From positions 48,021 to 112,020 of the forward strand of contig JAGVSM010003711.1 of assembly GCA_022494885.1 (NCBI GenBank): a stretch of 64,000 nt of DNA, given 5' to 3'. Positions 54,501 to 63,264 of the stretch are shown here, piece after piece. Under the pieces are notes generated by a model, which made no database searches, was not told the DNA's origin, and saw nothing but the letters and a program-made list of their open reading frames with translations. A program made the translations under genes and the position numbers. The first letter of the stretch is position 1. Each line of letters starts with the position of its first letter. The DNA is from Micrasema longulum. Lineage: Eukaryota; Arthropoda; Insecta; Trichoptera; Brachycentridae.

Positions 54501-57500
54501 GATTTCACCCCCTCGGGAGTCATTAAGATTAACAAATTACAACAGGGATGGAGAATACCTTAAATAAGGGAATATGGATGTTAAGGCATTTACAGGACTT
54601 ATGATCCGTCATTGGCTGGTTTAAGTGGCCACTTTACACACTGTGTAACATTCACCATTTTGCCTATGTTTGAACATCCATATTTCTTCAATTGTTCCAT
54701 TTGTTGATTTTAGTGAAGTCAAAGATGGACATGTCAAAAGTAGGAATAATCGGCGTGCGTGCATGAGAAGATGTATGAACGTAGAGGAAGCGAGGTCTGT
54801 ATGCCAAGATAGAGTGTTATGGCGTTCTATTCTCTCTGCCTACCCCTACGGGGAAACTGCGTGATGGTTTGGTTTTGTTTGTTACATACTAGACTAGGCA
54901 ACGCCTGAAAATTTTATTTTTTCAATTTCTATACTTCTTCATGGACCGGGTGGATTTACCAACAACATTTTGAGTTTGTCCAAATTTTTGTAGACAAGGA
55001 CTGGATTCAACTCCCCGGGGAGCTGTTTGTATCAACGTATTACAACAGAGATGAAGAACATTGTAGAGAAGGTTATATAGAAGTCTAGGTGACAGGGGGA
55101 ATTGAATAAATCCGTAGCACAAAATAAATTATTTTAATTAAATTACAAATTTAAAAGCTTCAATTAAATTAACTTAACAATAGAATCACCATGCAAAGCG
55201 CCCTTGAGGTATTTTATTACGAAAATGGCGCTATATAAGCTATCCATAATTAATTAATGAATATCTGAAAAGACATAAACGTTGACTGACTTGATTCCCT
55301 CCATGACGGTGATGCGGCTCTCCTGCGCCTTGAGGCGGATCTGCTCCAGCGTCAGGTCGCGGTTGTCCCGGTCGGCCTTGGCGCGCGCGCGCGCCTCCGC
55401 CTCGATCATCTTCATCTTGTTCTTCTCGCGCAGCTGCATCTCGTGCTCGATGGTGGCCTTGCGCAGGGCCTCCTGCTTGGCCACCGACTCCTCCTGCCTG
55501 CGGACCGGAGACCACTATATACTACGTTTTCATTTTCATTCAAATATTCTTTGCGTTTTTCATAACCTCGGTTTTACGTCGAAATTTTTTCATAACTCAT
55601 TTGATCCGTCAAAGGGCGAGCCGCGCGCCGCCGCGTGAATGGAGAACAAAATCGAGGTAAATAAAAAAGATGTGTTAATCATCGTCTCAAACTAAATTTA
55701 AAGTAGGTGCAGTGTAATTGACCATTTTGCTCAAGTGTCTAATTTTGACATTTGACTAAATAGTGACAAATCTTTACATCAATAAATTACGATGCAGAAA
55801 GTTGAAAAAATTGGCAATGGAAATATTATTTGATGTGAAAAGGAGATGGTTTAAACAGTTATCATAAAAGTGTGAAATAGTTTTGCCGCGATGTAAATGA
55901 CAGTTGAAATTCTGTGTTGCCATATTAAAAAAAGTGATACCGTATAAATAAAATTTCCCAATATTTAGGAAAAAAATCGTTGTGTGCATGTTATGCAAAT
56001 TCAAATTTTTATTTTCGTATTTTTAAGGTTAATTACCTCGATAAAATTATTTATGCATGTATTTTTTTTTTAATTCAATAAAAAATTACACATTGTAGTA
56101 TTGAGAGGATTTCTCACAAAAATGGCGCTATTTAAATCAACCAAATATTATTATTATTATGAGCAATTATTGTATTTTGTTAAAATTATTTTTGTGTCTC
56201 AGATTCAGACAGGGTATTTTTAACAATATTTTGAGTTTGTCCAAATTTTTGTAGAGAAGGACTGGATTCAACTCCCTGGGGAGCTGTTAATATTAACATA
56301 TTACAACAGAGATGAAGAATATTTTAGAGAGTTGTAATATGTTCATATTCACAGCTCCCCGGTGAGTTGAATCCAGTCTTTGTCAACAAAAATTTGGACA
56401 AACTCAAAATATGGCAGCCTCCGTGGTGTAGTGGTTAAGACGCTTCACGCACGGAAGGTTTCGGTTTCGATTCCCGTGAATATAAAAATTAAAACGTGGA
56501 CACACAGTTTACTCTGAAGATGGCTCCTGCAATGGTAGCCGAAACGTCGGAACAAATCCAACACACACACCAAAAAAAAAAAGACGTAGCTTTTGTATGT
56601 TTGCAAACTCACTTCCTGAGGTTGTCCTCCTGGACTCGCTGCTGCAGCGAGAGCTGCTCCTCGTAGCGCTTCTTGGAGAGCTGGTCCTGGTACTGGGCTC
56701 GCACCTGGTGCTGCTTGGTCTCTTCCTGAAGAAGTCACACGACACATGAGACACGAGTCCACGCAATACAATATACGGAAGTAGGATAGTAATGATAATC
56801 ATAGTTTAGCTGGCAGTTCACAACGGAGTTCCAGTGCCAACTCTAATGCATGGGAGCGAAGTATGGAATTGAAAAAATGATGATGAAAGCGGGTTGAATG
56901 CTGTTCAAATGCGATCCCTCAGGCGAATGTGTGGTATGATGTGTTATTTTCGAAGCTAGTTTATTTGTTTATTAATTATTGTTTTCTTATTATAAATTGC
57001 TTTTTGAATAAATTATTATGAAAACAAAACTTTGTTATCAGTGTTAGACAATTTTATTATTTTACAAGAACACAACTATAGTTTCGGGAGAGCACTCCTC
57101 CCATCGACGGGTGATATAAAACTAATATAATAAACACAGAATATTGTTCACAATGCCATCGAATCTAAACAAAAAATAAACAGATTGATTTCATAATAAT
57201 TTATAATGAAGTGTTACGAAGTGAATGCGGATTCAATTAAAAATATTATGCTTTTTGAATTTCTAAAATATTCCAAAATGTCCAATTTGAATACTTTATT
57301 TTCAACATGAAGTACTTTTAATCCAGTGTCTTTTTTAAAGTTATGATTATTTTCTATCAGATGGTTTGCGAATTCAGAAAATAATGATATCAAATTATCA
57401 CCCGTGTAAGAAAAATCCACTTGATTTATTGGGTCCACGTGTAGTATTTAGTAAACATGATAAAAATAAAGTAGGAAAGAATTCATTAGTTACGGAACCT

Positions 57501-60500
57501 CGACGAAGAAGCTTGTTTGCTTTGAAACCGGTCGGTGGAATTAAAAAAATAAATAAATTAGTAGTTAAAAACAAAGTTTTTTTATTTATTTTATTACAAT
57601 TTATTTATTTAACTTTTTGTACATTGGCGGGCTTATTGCCAAATGGCAATTTCTTCCAACCGACCAATAAAATAAAGTTTTATTTTTATAATTCAAGTTA
57701 CAGAACATATTCAATAGAAAAAAATATTAAAAAGTATATAAAAATAGAAATAAACGTACTTAAAACTATTACTCAATGGGAAAAAAGAGAAAAGAGGAAA
57801 GAGGAAAGGAGGAGAGATTAAAGAAGAGAAAGGAGATGTTTCTTCAGACGTGATTTAAACGAATGATGAAATCAGGCGAGAGTGTAAATCTGAGACAAGC
57901 ATAATTGATAAGATTAAGAAAGGGTCTCTGAGATGGTTTGGTCACGTAGAACGAATGGACGACGAGAGAATGGTGAAACAAGTATATATGGCAAAAATGA
58001 ACGGCAACGTTAGACGAGGACGACCAAGGAAGACGTGGCATGATCAGATAAACAAAATCTTAAGTCTAGTCATGTCAAAAGCAGACAGAACCGAAGGGCA
58101 TGTATGACAAGATGTATGAATGTGGAAGAGGCTAGGATTGTATTGCCAGGATAGACGTGTGTGGCGGTCCATTCTCTCTGCCTACCCCTACGGCGAAATG
58201 GCGTGATGGTAGTAGTAGTAGTAGTGATTTAAACAGAGATACTGTAGTAACATCTCCGATGGTGGATGGGAGACGATTCCACAGCCGAGCCGCATGGACA
58301 CTATATGAGTTAGAGAAGAAAGAGGACTTGTGGATGGGTATTAAGAGAGTGCCTCGAGAATTAGAACGAAGAGGTAAACCATGAACTGATAAGCGTCGAC
58401 GCAGGTATATGGAAGTTTTAGGACTATGAAGTACATCGAACAGAAGTGAGAGGGAGTGATAGTCTCTCCGCTGTCTAATTTTGAGCCATTTCGGTTGCCT
58501 ACGATAATCAGAAATGTGGTCATATTTCCTAAGACCAAAAATGTACCTTATGCATGTATTCTGAAGTCGTTCAAGTTTATCTAGTTGCTCACAGCTTATA
58601 ATGAATAGCCACAAAGTTAGTGCTTTATGATATGTTGAAAAAGTAAGAGAATTTTGCTGCGAAAAACTCCCTCAGAGACGTGGAAAATGTCCATGTTCAA
58701 AGTAATATTGTTTAATATGTTAAACACTATGTTAAACACTAGGAGAAACTCTATGGAGTTGAAAATAAATTAATGGCTATCGAGGATGAGCGGAATATTA
58801 CCTGTAGAGTCTTCCTCCTCTCCTCGTGGTCGATCCGCTTCTGCTCCACCTTGGCCTGCTCGATGTGGACCTCGTACTCCTTGACCTTGCATATCTGCTC
58901 CTGCTGCCGAGTCACCTCCTGCAGCTTGCTCAGCTCCAGGGCTTCCTTCGAGTGCTCTGCCACACACCGAGATAACCACATTAAAAACGGGCACGTATTC
59001 GACGATATTTCATCACATACCGAGCATGACCGACACTGAGATTCTCAAACAGGTTGACAGCCCTTCCGATTGATCACCATAACAATCTGATTTACCGTCT
59101 TTTAGCACCTGGTGCTCATCCAATAATCTACATCTCAATTTGAGTAAGTGCAAGGTTATCCAATCATATACGACTACTCACTGAACGATGAAATATTATC
59201 ATGTGTGTCTAGTATACGAGATTTGGGTATTATACTTGACACTAAACTTTCTTTTACAATTCATATTGAACATGTTATCAAGAAATCCATAAGACTCCTT
59301 GGATTTATTAACAGAAACACAACTGACTTCAAAAATATCAATATCCTTAAAGCTCTCTTCTGTTCCCTAGTTCGCCCGCACCCAGAGTATTCCTGTGTCA
59401 TCTGGTCTCCATATTACGATGTTCACATCAAGAATATTGGACCAGTTCAACGTCAATTTTAAAGAAAGATAGGCTGGAGGTTGGGCGTATCTAGAGACGC
59501 ACCTCCGCTGGGAGAGCATTAGATGCCGTAGGGCCTGCGACCGCAAATGCGCGTTCACTAAATTTAGTGCGCTGTTTGCGTAGAGGTATAATAACTTTCC
59601 CTCTCGCCGTAGGGTAGCGGATCTAAGCGTGAGACGCCTGTCAGCTAGTTCATCCGGAACGCATGGTTCCTAGATATTCCGGAGCAGAGTTGCGCAGTGA
59701 CTTATACATAAGCCGACAGAGTTTGTATTCGACCCTCTGGGAAAACGTAGCCAGTGTAGTTCCCGAAGTAGTGGAGTGATATGACTGAACTTAGAGATTC
59801 CGAAATAAAGTCTCGCTGCGGCATTCAATACAGATTGTAGCGAGTCATTTTATTCATTGGTAGACCTGTGTAGATACCATTACAATAATCGACTCTAGAC
59901 ACTACAAACGCATTTATTAATTGACGGGCGGCATCAACCGGCAAATTTTTGCGTATGCATTTAATTTGTCTCAGCTGGTAATATACGTATAATGAGTTAG
60001 AAACTAACTTAAGTATATCTTCTCTTCGAGACCATTGAAATAAATCCCACCTTCTAGTCCTGTTTAAAATTCTCATCTCACTCTTTGATGCGCCTGAACT
60101 ACTGAGCTCGATAAAATTAAATATCCCAACTAGAAACCTCAGACAAAACTTCCTCTTTCATACCGATAACCATAGAATTAAGAATAGTCCAGAAACCGCA
60201 TACGCACACCAAACAGAAGGCGACTCAACTACTCATAAATGAGTAGGTTTACATTTTGACCCATTAGTTTCTTTGTAGACGTCGCTCAGTACGCAACTCC
60301 AGATTCGAATTTAACCATGCCGAGTTGTGTCTTTTTAAAGTGTAGAAATACTGCTAGGATCTTAAAGAAACAGGATGCAATCACATTTCACGTGTAATTA
60401 TCAAATGAATGTGTTTGTCACAAATGCATTACTTAAAAACTGAATTGTTATTTGTCAGATTGTCGAAGAAACGAAATGGAAATTTTGTTAGTGTTGCCAG

Positions 60501-61795
60501 AGTAGTCAAAATCCTTACCCTACTTTGCTCATATGATAAGAGAAATAATGAAAATTGAACCTAGGATTAAACAACGCCGTAGTGGACATTTGGCCGACAT
60601 TATCTTTAAAACATAAAATATTATTTAACATGATATAAAAATATCCATTTTATGTAAAATAAAATTTATTTTATATTTCATGTTCAAAGTTCATTAATTC
60701 AATTACTCTTTTTAAATGACCCTTTACTTATCTACTCTGTTGTGTCAATCAATGTTTCCGAGTGCACAATAAAATTTTAGAAAAATTAACAAATTGTTTT
60801 TTTTTACCTTACATTTGTGTTATGGTTATATTCTTCGCGATCTGGCAATATTACTCGGTGACTTCAACAATGCGCGCGGCGAAAGTGTGTCTAAGTGGGG
60901 AATTATTGGACACAGTCCGATGTATTCAAATATGATTCTACACTCTTTCTGGACTATTCTTAATTCTATGCCGATAACCATAGAACTAACTAAAATTTCC
61001 ATTCCCCTATGCCCAGAATTCTCCGGTGTGCCAACAAACATACCAGTCTTGATATCTTTGATAGCAAGTTGTCTTCTTTCAAACGATCACTGAAGAGAAG
61101 ATGTATTTAAGCTAGTTTATCATTCTATCTCATTTTACGTATATTGGTCTTCGGATAAGCCCAATCTCCGGCCTATCTTTTTCAAAAATCGATGTTGAAC
61201 TGATTCAATATTTTTTCTGTGAACATCATAATACGGAGACCAGATGACAGAGAAATACTCTAGGCGCGGGCGAACTAGGGAACAGAAGAGAGCTTGATAT
61301 TTTTGTCAGTTGTGTTTCTGTTAATAAATCCAAGGAGTTTTAAGGAAAATAAAACCAATTGAACTTTTTCATTTCTGTCTTTTTCGTATTAATTGAGTAC
61401 GATTGTAATTCATTGTAATCAAGGCCCGGGAGTAGTCTCGTATTCAAGAATATAATAGACCACGGCAAAAATCATGGCTAGATACGGAAAGTGCGGTCAA
61501 ATGAAGGACAGTTCTTGGACAAAGTCGAACTTTGGAGAAACATTACGCAATATTTATCCAAAATTGCGACTGTTCTATTAGGTGGATAACAAAAGCGGTT
61601 TCATTTACTTGATTTTTCTAGATCTTTCGCGGCCTGCGCGGCCCGCTCCAGGGCGCTGGAGTCGAACCTGTAGGCCTCCATCGCGGACCTGGCCGCCTTG
61701 CTGAGGTCCGCCGCGGGCGGGGCGCCCGCCGGCGGCTCCGCTCCCTCGCCCCCGGCGGGCGGCGGCGGCGCCCTGCTGCTGAACGGCCACACCAT
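45433..61795 (-). CDS. ATAD3: ATAD3 (belphegor) mitochondrial AAA+ ATPase, eleven exons, complete
   Basis: Eleven GT-AG exons join in frame: 61795-61609, 58956-58802, 56725-56613, 55497-55291, 54426-54269, 53343-53084, 51385-51262, 50050-49867, 48952-48845, 47567-47369 and 45555-45433, giving 605 residues, the family's normal size. Order of domains: Pro/Ala-rich N-terminus, long charged coiled coil (about 60-215), transmembrane helix (about 241-258), AAA+ domain with Walker A GPPGTGKT (349-356), Walker B LLFIDEAD (D408, E409), sensor 1 N451 and arginine finger R463 in INDR, then GMSGR (sensor 2). Family members are anchored in the mitochondrial inner membrane and act in mtDNA nucleoid organisation, cristae structure and lipid handling. 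All key residues are present. Introns are filled with transposons, but no exon is broken. The start Met is the first in frame and matches the family's MxWxF-type opening. Confidence 0.96.
45850..46240 (-). mobile_element. LINE tail fragment, minus strand (family-2 related)
   Basis: The minus strand reads [20 protein letters not shown] and then [17 protein letters not shown], alignable with [19 protein letters not shown] of the 49374 copy but clearly diverged. It lies in intron 10 of ATAD3. Confidence 0.7.
46314..47155 (+). mobile_element. Solo LTR, 842 bp, with 5-bp target duplication
   Basis: Begins TGTTGCC, ends CTGTTACA, with GCAAG duplicated at 46309-46313 and 47156-47160. The target LINE is known uninterrupted elsewhere, so both ends are exact. 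It contains a promoter-like region and is G+C-rich downstream of it. No internal retroelement genes are present, so it is a recombinant solo LTR. The 5-bp duplication fits BEL/Pao or some Gypsy elements. Orientation follows the TATA/initiator order. Confidence 0.88.
46690..46725 (+). promoter_or_regulatory. LTR core promoter: TATA box and TCAGT initiator
   Basis: TATATATAG at 46690-46698 and the arthropod initiator TCAGT at 46721-46725 are about 31 bases apart, the usual spacing. An AATAAA overlaps at 46715-46720. A downstream G+C-rich leader follows. Confidence 0.68.
47369..47567 (-). CDS. ATAD3: ATAD3 exon 10: AAA+ lid
   Basis: Reads [20 protein letters not shown] then [19 protein letters not shown], the helical lid with the sensor-2 GMSGR arginine, ending EEHKLK before GTGAGG. 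Acceptor CGCCTGCAG. Confidence 0.94.
47660..47925 (+). repeat. Abundant repeat arm
   Basis: From ACAATGTTTTGAGTGTGTCC through GGCATTTACAGGGCTTATGA to TTTTGTGAAGTGAAAGAGCT, where a SINE is inserted. Confidence 0.72.
47927..48180 (+). mobile_element. tRNA-derived SINE, copy 1
   Basis: A tRNA-like head (GGCGTAATGGTCAGCCCCTT ... GGTTCAGTTCC box B) is followed by a body with ACACTAGAATATTTCATAG, GACTGATCGTCTTACCGTCA and AAGATACGCTGCGATTGGTG. Box A and box B are recognisable but the acceptor stem does not fold as a real tRNA. Confidence 0.75.
48180..48421 (+). repeat. Expanded TGCTACTAA...GTAGTAAAA SINE tail
   Basis: Eight or so imperfect units of about 27-32 bases: TGCTACTAAAAAGTAGTAAA followed by poly-A of variable length. 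It lies between two SINE copies, and the unit recurs after the second copy (48680-48760). Confidence 0.8.
48421..48770 (+). mobile_element. tRNA-derived SINE, copy 2, with tail repeats
   Basis: Head CGGCCTCATGGTGTAGTGGT through GGGTTCGATCCCCGACATGG (good A and B boxes), the same body as copy 1 and a TACTAATAAGTAGTAAAA tail. It ends about 20 bases before the ATAD3 exon 9 donor region. Confidence 0.82.
48845..48952 (-). CDS. ATAD3: ATAD3 exon 9: after the arginine finger
   Basis: Completes the split Arg of INDR and reads [20 protein letters not shown] and then [15 protein letters not shown]; donor AA|GTCAGT. It matches the family block INDR-x-x-(E/K)M-x-x-F-x-LPG-x-EERERL. Confidence 0.95.
49265..49830 (-). 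mobile_element. LINE family-2 reverse-transcriptase C-terminus
   Basis: The best family-2 copy, with a frame open for 151 codons: [20 protein letters not shown], then [39 protein letters not shown] and [12 protein letters not shown]. It lies in the intron between ATAD3 exons 8 and 9. Confidence 0.85.
49867..50050 (-). CDS. ATAD3: ATAD3 exon 8: Walker B, sensor 1, arginine finger
   Basis: Reads [20 protein letters not shown], then [20 protein letters not shown] and the N of sensor 1, ending in split INDR. The catalytic D408/E409, N451 and R463 are all encoded here. Donor CG|GTGAGG. Confidence 0.96.
50190..50560. repeat. Abundant foldback repeat, two arms
   Basis: Plus arm 50195-50310 (CAACAGAGAGGGAAAACATT), minus arm 50400-50560 ending AAAATGTTTTCCCTCTCCGT. 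Confidence 0.75.
50570..50920 (-). mobile_element. LINE family-1 fragment
   Basis: The minus strand reads [20 protein letters not shown] and [20 protein letters not shown], then an RGR block. Truncated on both sides and joined directly to a foldback arm. Confidence 0.8.
51262..51385 (-). CDS. ATAD3: ATAD3 exon 7: AAA+ core between Walker A and B
   Basis: Reads [20 protein letters not shown] and then [20 protein letters not shown], nearly invariant in the family. Acceptor CTTTCAG, donor G|GTACGC in phase 1. Confidence 0.96.
51553..52670 (+). repeat. ~0.63-kb direct tandem duplication, first copy interrupted
   Basis: 51553-51723 and 51880-52180 match 52186-52370 and 52370-52650 (TTTGGAAAACGAACGCCTAG, AATGTTGCCACTATAAAAAA, ATCATGTTCAAGCGAGCATT). 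The first copy has a 28-mer element with LINE-type tail inserted at 51724-51876. The block lies in ATAD3 intron 6. Confidence 0.82.
53084..53343 (-). CDS. ATAD3: ATAD3 exon 6: Walker A
   Basis: Begins by completing Gly and reads [20 protein letters not shown], then [20 protein letters not shown] and [13 protein letters not shown]. Acceptor TCTGTCCCAG, donor AAG|GTGAGT. An Arg/Ala-rich insertion ([14 protein letters not shown]) lies where the family has a short variable loop. Confidence 0.96.
53370..53905 (-). repeat. ~0.55-kb dispersed element, inverted copy of 38295-38860
   Basis: The reverse complement of the 38295 element, beginning AAAAATCCACT(A/G)TGG about 25 bases from the exon 6 acceptor and ending at TTTATTCACAATATACTTAT. 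Confidence 0.82.
54269..54426 (-). CDS. ATAD3: ATAD3 exon 5: transmembrane segment
   Basis: Reads [20 protein letters not shown] then [17 protein letters not shown], the single inner-membrane helix (about 241-258), and TARYIESRI. Acceptor GCTATAG, donor G|GTCAGT. Confidence 0.95.
54470..55090. repeat. Foldback repeat arms with a LINE family-1 tail inserted
   Basis: Abundant-repeat arm 54470-54720, then 54720-54880 LINE family-1 C-terminus ([20 protein letters not shown] to [10 protein letters not shown]), then a second arm 54885-55090. Confidence 0.75.
55291..55497 (-). CDS. ATAD3: ATAD3 exon 4: coiled coil
   Basis: Reads [20 protein letters not shown] then [20 protein letters not shown] and [17 protein letters not shown]. 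Heptad-like charged helix, strongly family-like ([10 protein letters not shown](D/E)-R-(D/E)N). Donor AA|GTCAGT. Confidence 0.96.
55530..56060 (+). repeat. GGTTTTACGT-AAAATTT family dispersed element, third copy
   Basis: Diverged copy of 38880-39480: CATAACCTCGGTTTTACGTC, AAGTAGGTGCAGTGTAATTG and AAGTGATACCGTATAAATAA. Confidence 0.72.
56220..56410. repeat. Foldback repeat, short two-arm copy
   Basis: AACAATATTTTGAGTTTGTC at the left and its reverse complement GACAAACTCAAAATAT at the right, meeting around 56335. A compact version of the family. Confidence 0.75.
56410..56480 (+). mobile_element. tRNA-derived SINE head
   Basis: GCAGCCTCCGTGGTGTAGTG, then GGTTTCGGTTTCGATTCCCG, with A- and B-box-like promoter motifs. 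Inserted directly after the foldback copy. Confidence 0.68.
56613..56725 (-). CDS. ATAD3: ATAD3 exon 3: coiled coil
   Basis: Reads [20 protein letters not shown] then [17 protein letters not shown], the conserved ETRQHQ-x-RAQYQD block of the family. Acceptor CTTCTTCAG, donor AA|GTGAGT. Confidence 0.96.
57190..57440 (-). mobile_element. Possible Penelope-like endonuclease tail
   Basis: The minus strand reads [20 protein letters not shown] then [18 protein letters not shown], a pattern I associate with the C-terminal GIY-YIG region of Penelope-like retroelements. No GIY-YIG motif itself is visible here, so this is tentative. Confidence 0.45.
57850..58210 (+). mobile_element. LINE family-1 related tail
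   Basis: The plus strand gives [20 protein letters not shown], then [12 protein letters not shown] and a terminal SLPTPTAKW block before a TAG repeat. More diverged than the other family-1 copies. Confidence 0.78.
58132..58614 (-). mobile_element. CR1/L2-like reverse-transcriptase tail
   Basis: The minus strand reads [20 protein letters not shown], then [20 protein letters not shown], and [15 protein letters not shown]. The frame is open for 160 codons. It overlaps the preceding LINE piece in opposite orientation near 58150-58210. Confidence 0.82.
58802..58956 (-). CDS. ATAD3: ATAD3 exon 2: start of coiled coil
   Basis: Reads [20 protein letters not shown], then [20 protein letters not shown] and HEERRKTLQ. 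Acceptor TGTGGCAG, donor CAG|GTAATA in phase 0. It matches the family's KEAL-x-L-x-x-(M/L)QE-x-T and EERRKTL blocks. Confidence 0.96.
59110..59480 (+). mobile_element. LINE family-2 reverse-transcriptase segment, uninterrupted
   Basis: Reads [20 protein letters not shown] then [20 protein letters not shown] and [20 protein letters not shown]. Serves as the empty-site reference for the LTR insertion at 46314. Confidence 0.85.
59490..60170 (-). mobile_element. CR1-like LINE fragment joined to family-2 piece
   Basis: The minus strand reads [20 protein letters not shown] and [17 protein letters not shown] in the 59825-60076 part, and the [13 protein letters not shown] tail near 59600. The plus strand of 60000-60170 carries a family-2 fragment. 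Confidence 0.75.
60317..60394 (+). CDS. Isolated THAP-domain first exon (partial)
   Basis: ATG at 60317 reads [20 protein letters not shown] then AITFHV-stop. The opening MPSC-x-x-x-x-C and the closing ITFH are the start and first-intron region of THAP zinc-finger domains (C2CH), and CAC|GTGTAA could be a donor. No downstream THAP exons (the second C/H pair, P-box) were found in the window, so this is a stranded exon or remnant, possibly from a THAP-bearing DNA transposon. Confidence 0.5.
60890..61340. mobile_element. LINE family-2 fragments in both orientations
   Basis: 60960-61090 plus strand ends [24 protein letters not shown]; 61090-61330 minus strand carries the [18 protein letters not shown] and [14 protein letters not shown] blocks. 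Tail-to-head rearranged pieces. Confidence 0.72.
61609..61795 (-). CDS. ATAD3: ATAD3 exon 1: start
   Basis: Begins [20 protein letters not shown], followed by an Ala/Pro-rich stretch and [33 protein letters not shown]. The opening W-x-F and the YRFDS-x-ALERAA-x-AA block are family hallmarks. The donor is A|GTAAAT in phase 1. Confidence 0.95.
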
Positions 61796-62019
61796 GCTTT
61801 AGACGCAGATTCTAACCGAAGCCAATGACATTTAACGAATTGCAGGTTATGTTAACCTCCAAATCGAGATTGCACCGAGGAATCGACAGTTGGTGTTGCC
61901 AGGTTGATGAAACAGCACGTGAAGAAATATTTCAAATAAAATTTCTGCATAAGCAAGAACTTTTAGGTATTTAAAAAAAAAAAAAAATATTCTTTCGAGA
62001 AACATACATAATTTAACCA

Positions 62020-62480
62020 TATTTTTAGTTTGTCCAAATTTTTGTACACATACACTGGATTCAAATCTCTGGGGAGCTATTAATATTAACATATTACAAC
62101 AGAAATGAAGAACATTTTAAATAAGGTAATATAGAAGTCTCAGCATTTACAGGACTTATGGCATCTACAGGGCTTATTGACTGGTTTTAGTGGCTATTTT
62201 ACACTCTGTGTCTACCTATATTTTTAACATCTATATGCCTACAAATGTTTTGACTAGCTCAAAATATTGTTGATAAATCCACCTAATCCATAAAAAAATA
62301 TAGAAATAAAACAAATAAAATTTTCAGGCGTTGCCTAGTCAATTATGTAAGCAAAATAATTAAATTATACGAATCTCACCCGCATAAATAAAAGGTTCAG
62401 CTCTTTAACTTCGCAAACATCAACATATTTAAAAACTTAAGAAATATACATGTTTAAATATGGGCAGAATGGTGAATGAA
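62020..62480. repeat. Abundant repeat, plus arm then minus arm
   Basis: Plus arm 62020-62215 (AGTTTGTCCAAATTTTTGTA, ACATATTACAACAGAAATGA), minus arm 62245-62480 (AGGCGTTGCCTAGT, TTCAGCTCTTTAACTTC). Upstream of ATAD3. Confidence 0.7.
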
Positions 62481-62489
62481 TCCTTCATC

Positions 62490-63260
62490 GTGACCCCGGT
62501 GGTTATTTCAGAGACATCTTTGAAAACACAGCCAATCTAGAATGACCATAAAATGCTTTCATTTTTGGGTTAATTCTGAAAGCTCATCGAAAAATTTCAA
62601 GTAGTCGAAGTATTTGAGTCTCTCTTTTGAATGTATTTAGATGTATTTAGAGTTTTTCGTAAATGTCGAGTTATAAATGGTGTTATGATTTAAATATGTT
62701 AAATGTTATGTAAAGTTTTCAAAATATTAAATAATAAACTTCAAGTGTAAATATATAAATAAACGATAACTCGACACTGGCCAGAACACCCCAGTTGGGA
62801 GGTGAAAATGCATAATTAACGAAGAAGAAGAAGTACTTCCATTCACTAATTTCATTCGGACTTTTATTCGAATGAAAATAATCGAGTCTATCCGATTATT
62901 CGATCCGACCGAAGCATAAAACATAAACGTCAGATGTCAACTGTCAACACGAGCGATCTACAAACAAAACGCTGTAAAACCAAACATTTCTGAAAACTTT
63001 TACTGGTACGGAATTATAAAACCATCTTATTTCAATTAAATACTATGTTTATTTTTGATATTGTCTTTGATTCACGTGAATACAATACTTATTTAAAAAA
63101 AAGAATTAAGTCATGTTTTGTTATAGCGGGCTCAAATTATAAGATCAATTTAACTAATTAATGAAAATAGATATTTAGAGCAGTATTTTTGTTCATATCT
63201 GTACCTTAAAGCTTATTTATTTATTTATTTGACACTTTATATACATATACAATAAATATA
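62490..63260. other. No gene recognised
   Basis: A+T-rich. 62755-62830 (CTCGACACTGGCCAGAACAC) resembles 11845-11905, so part is a dispersed repeat tail. The rest shows no coding signal, TIR or clear tandem structure. Confidence 0.5.
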
Positions 63261-63264
63261 CATA

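Noticed and set aside
57366..57821. 151-codon plus-strand ORF
   Set aside because: A+T-rich with low-complexity Lys/Glu end; overlaps dispersed sequence (GCGGGCTTATTGCCAAATGG) also present near 11720; no domain recognised.
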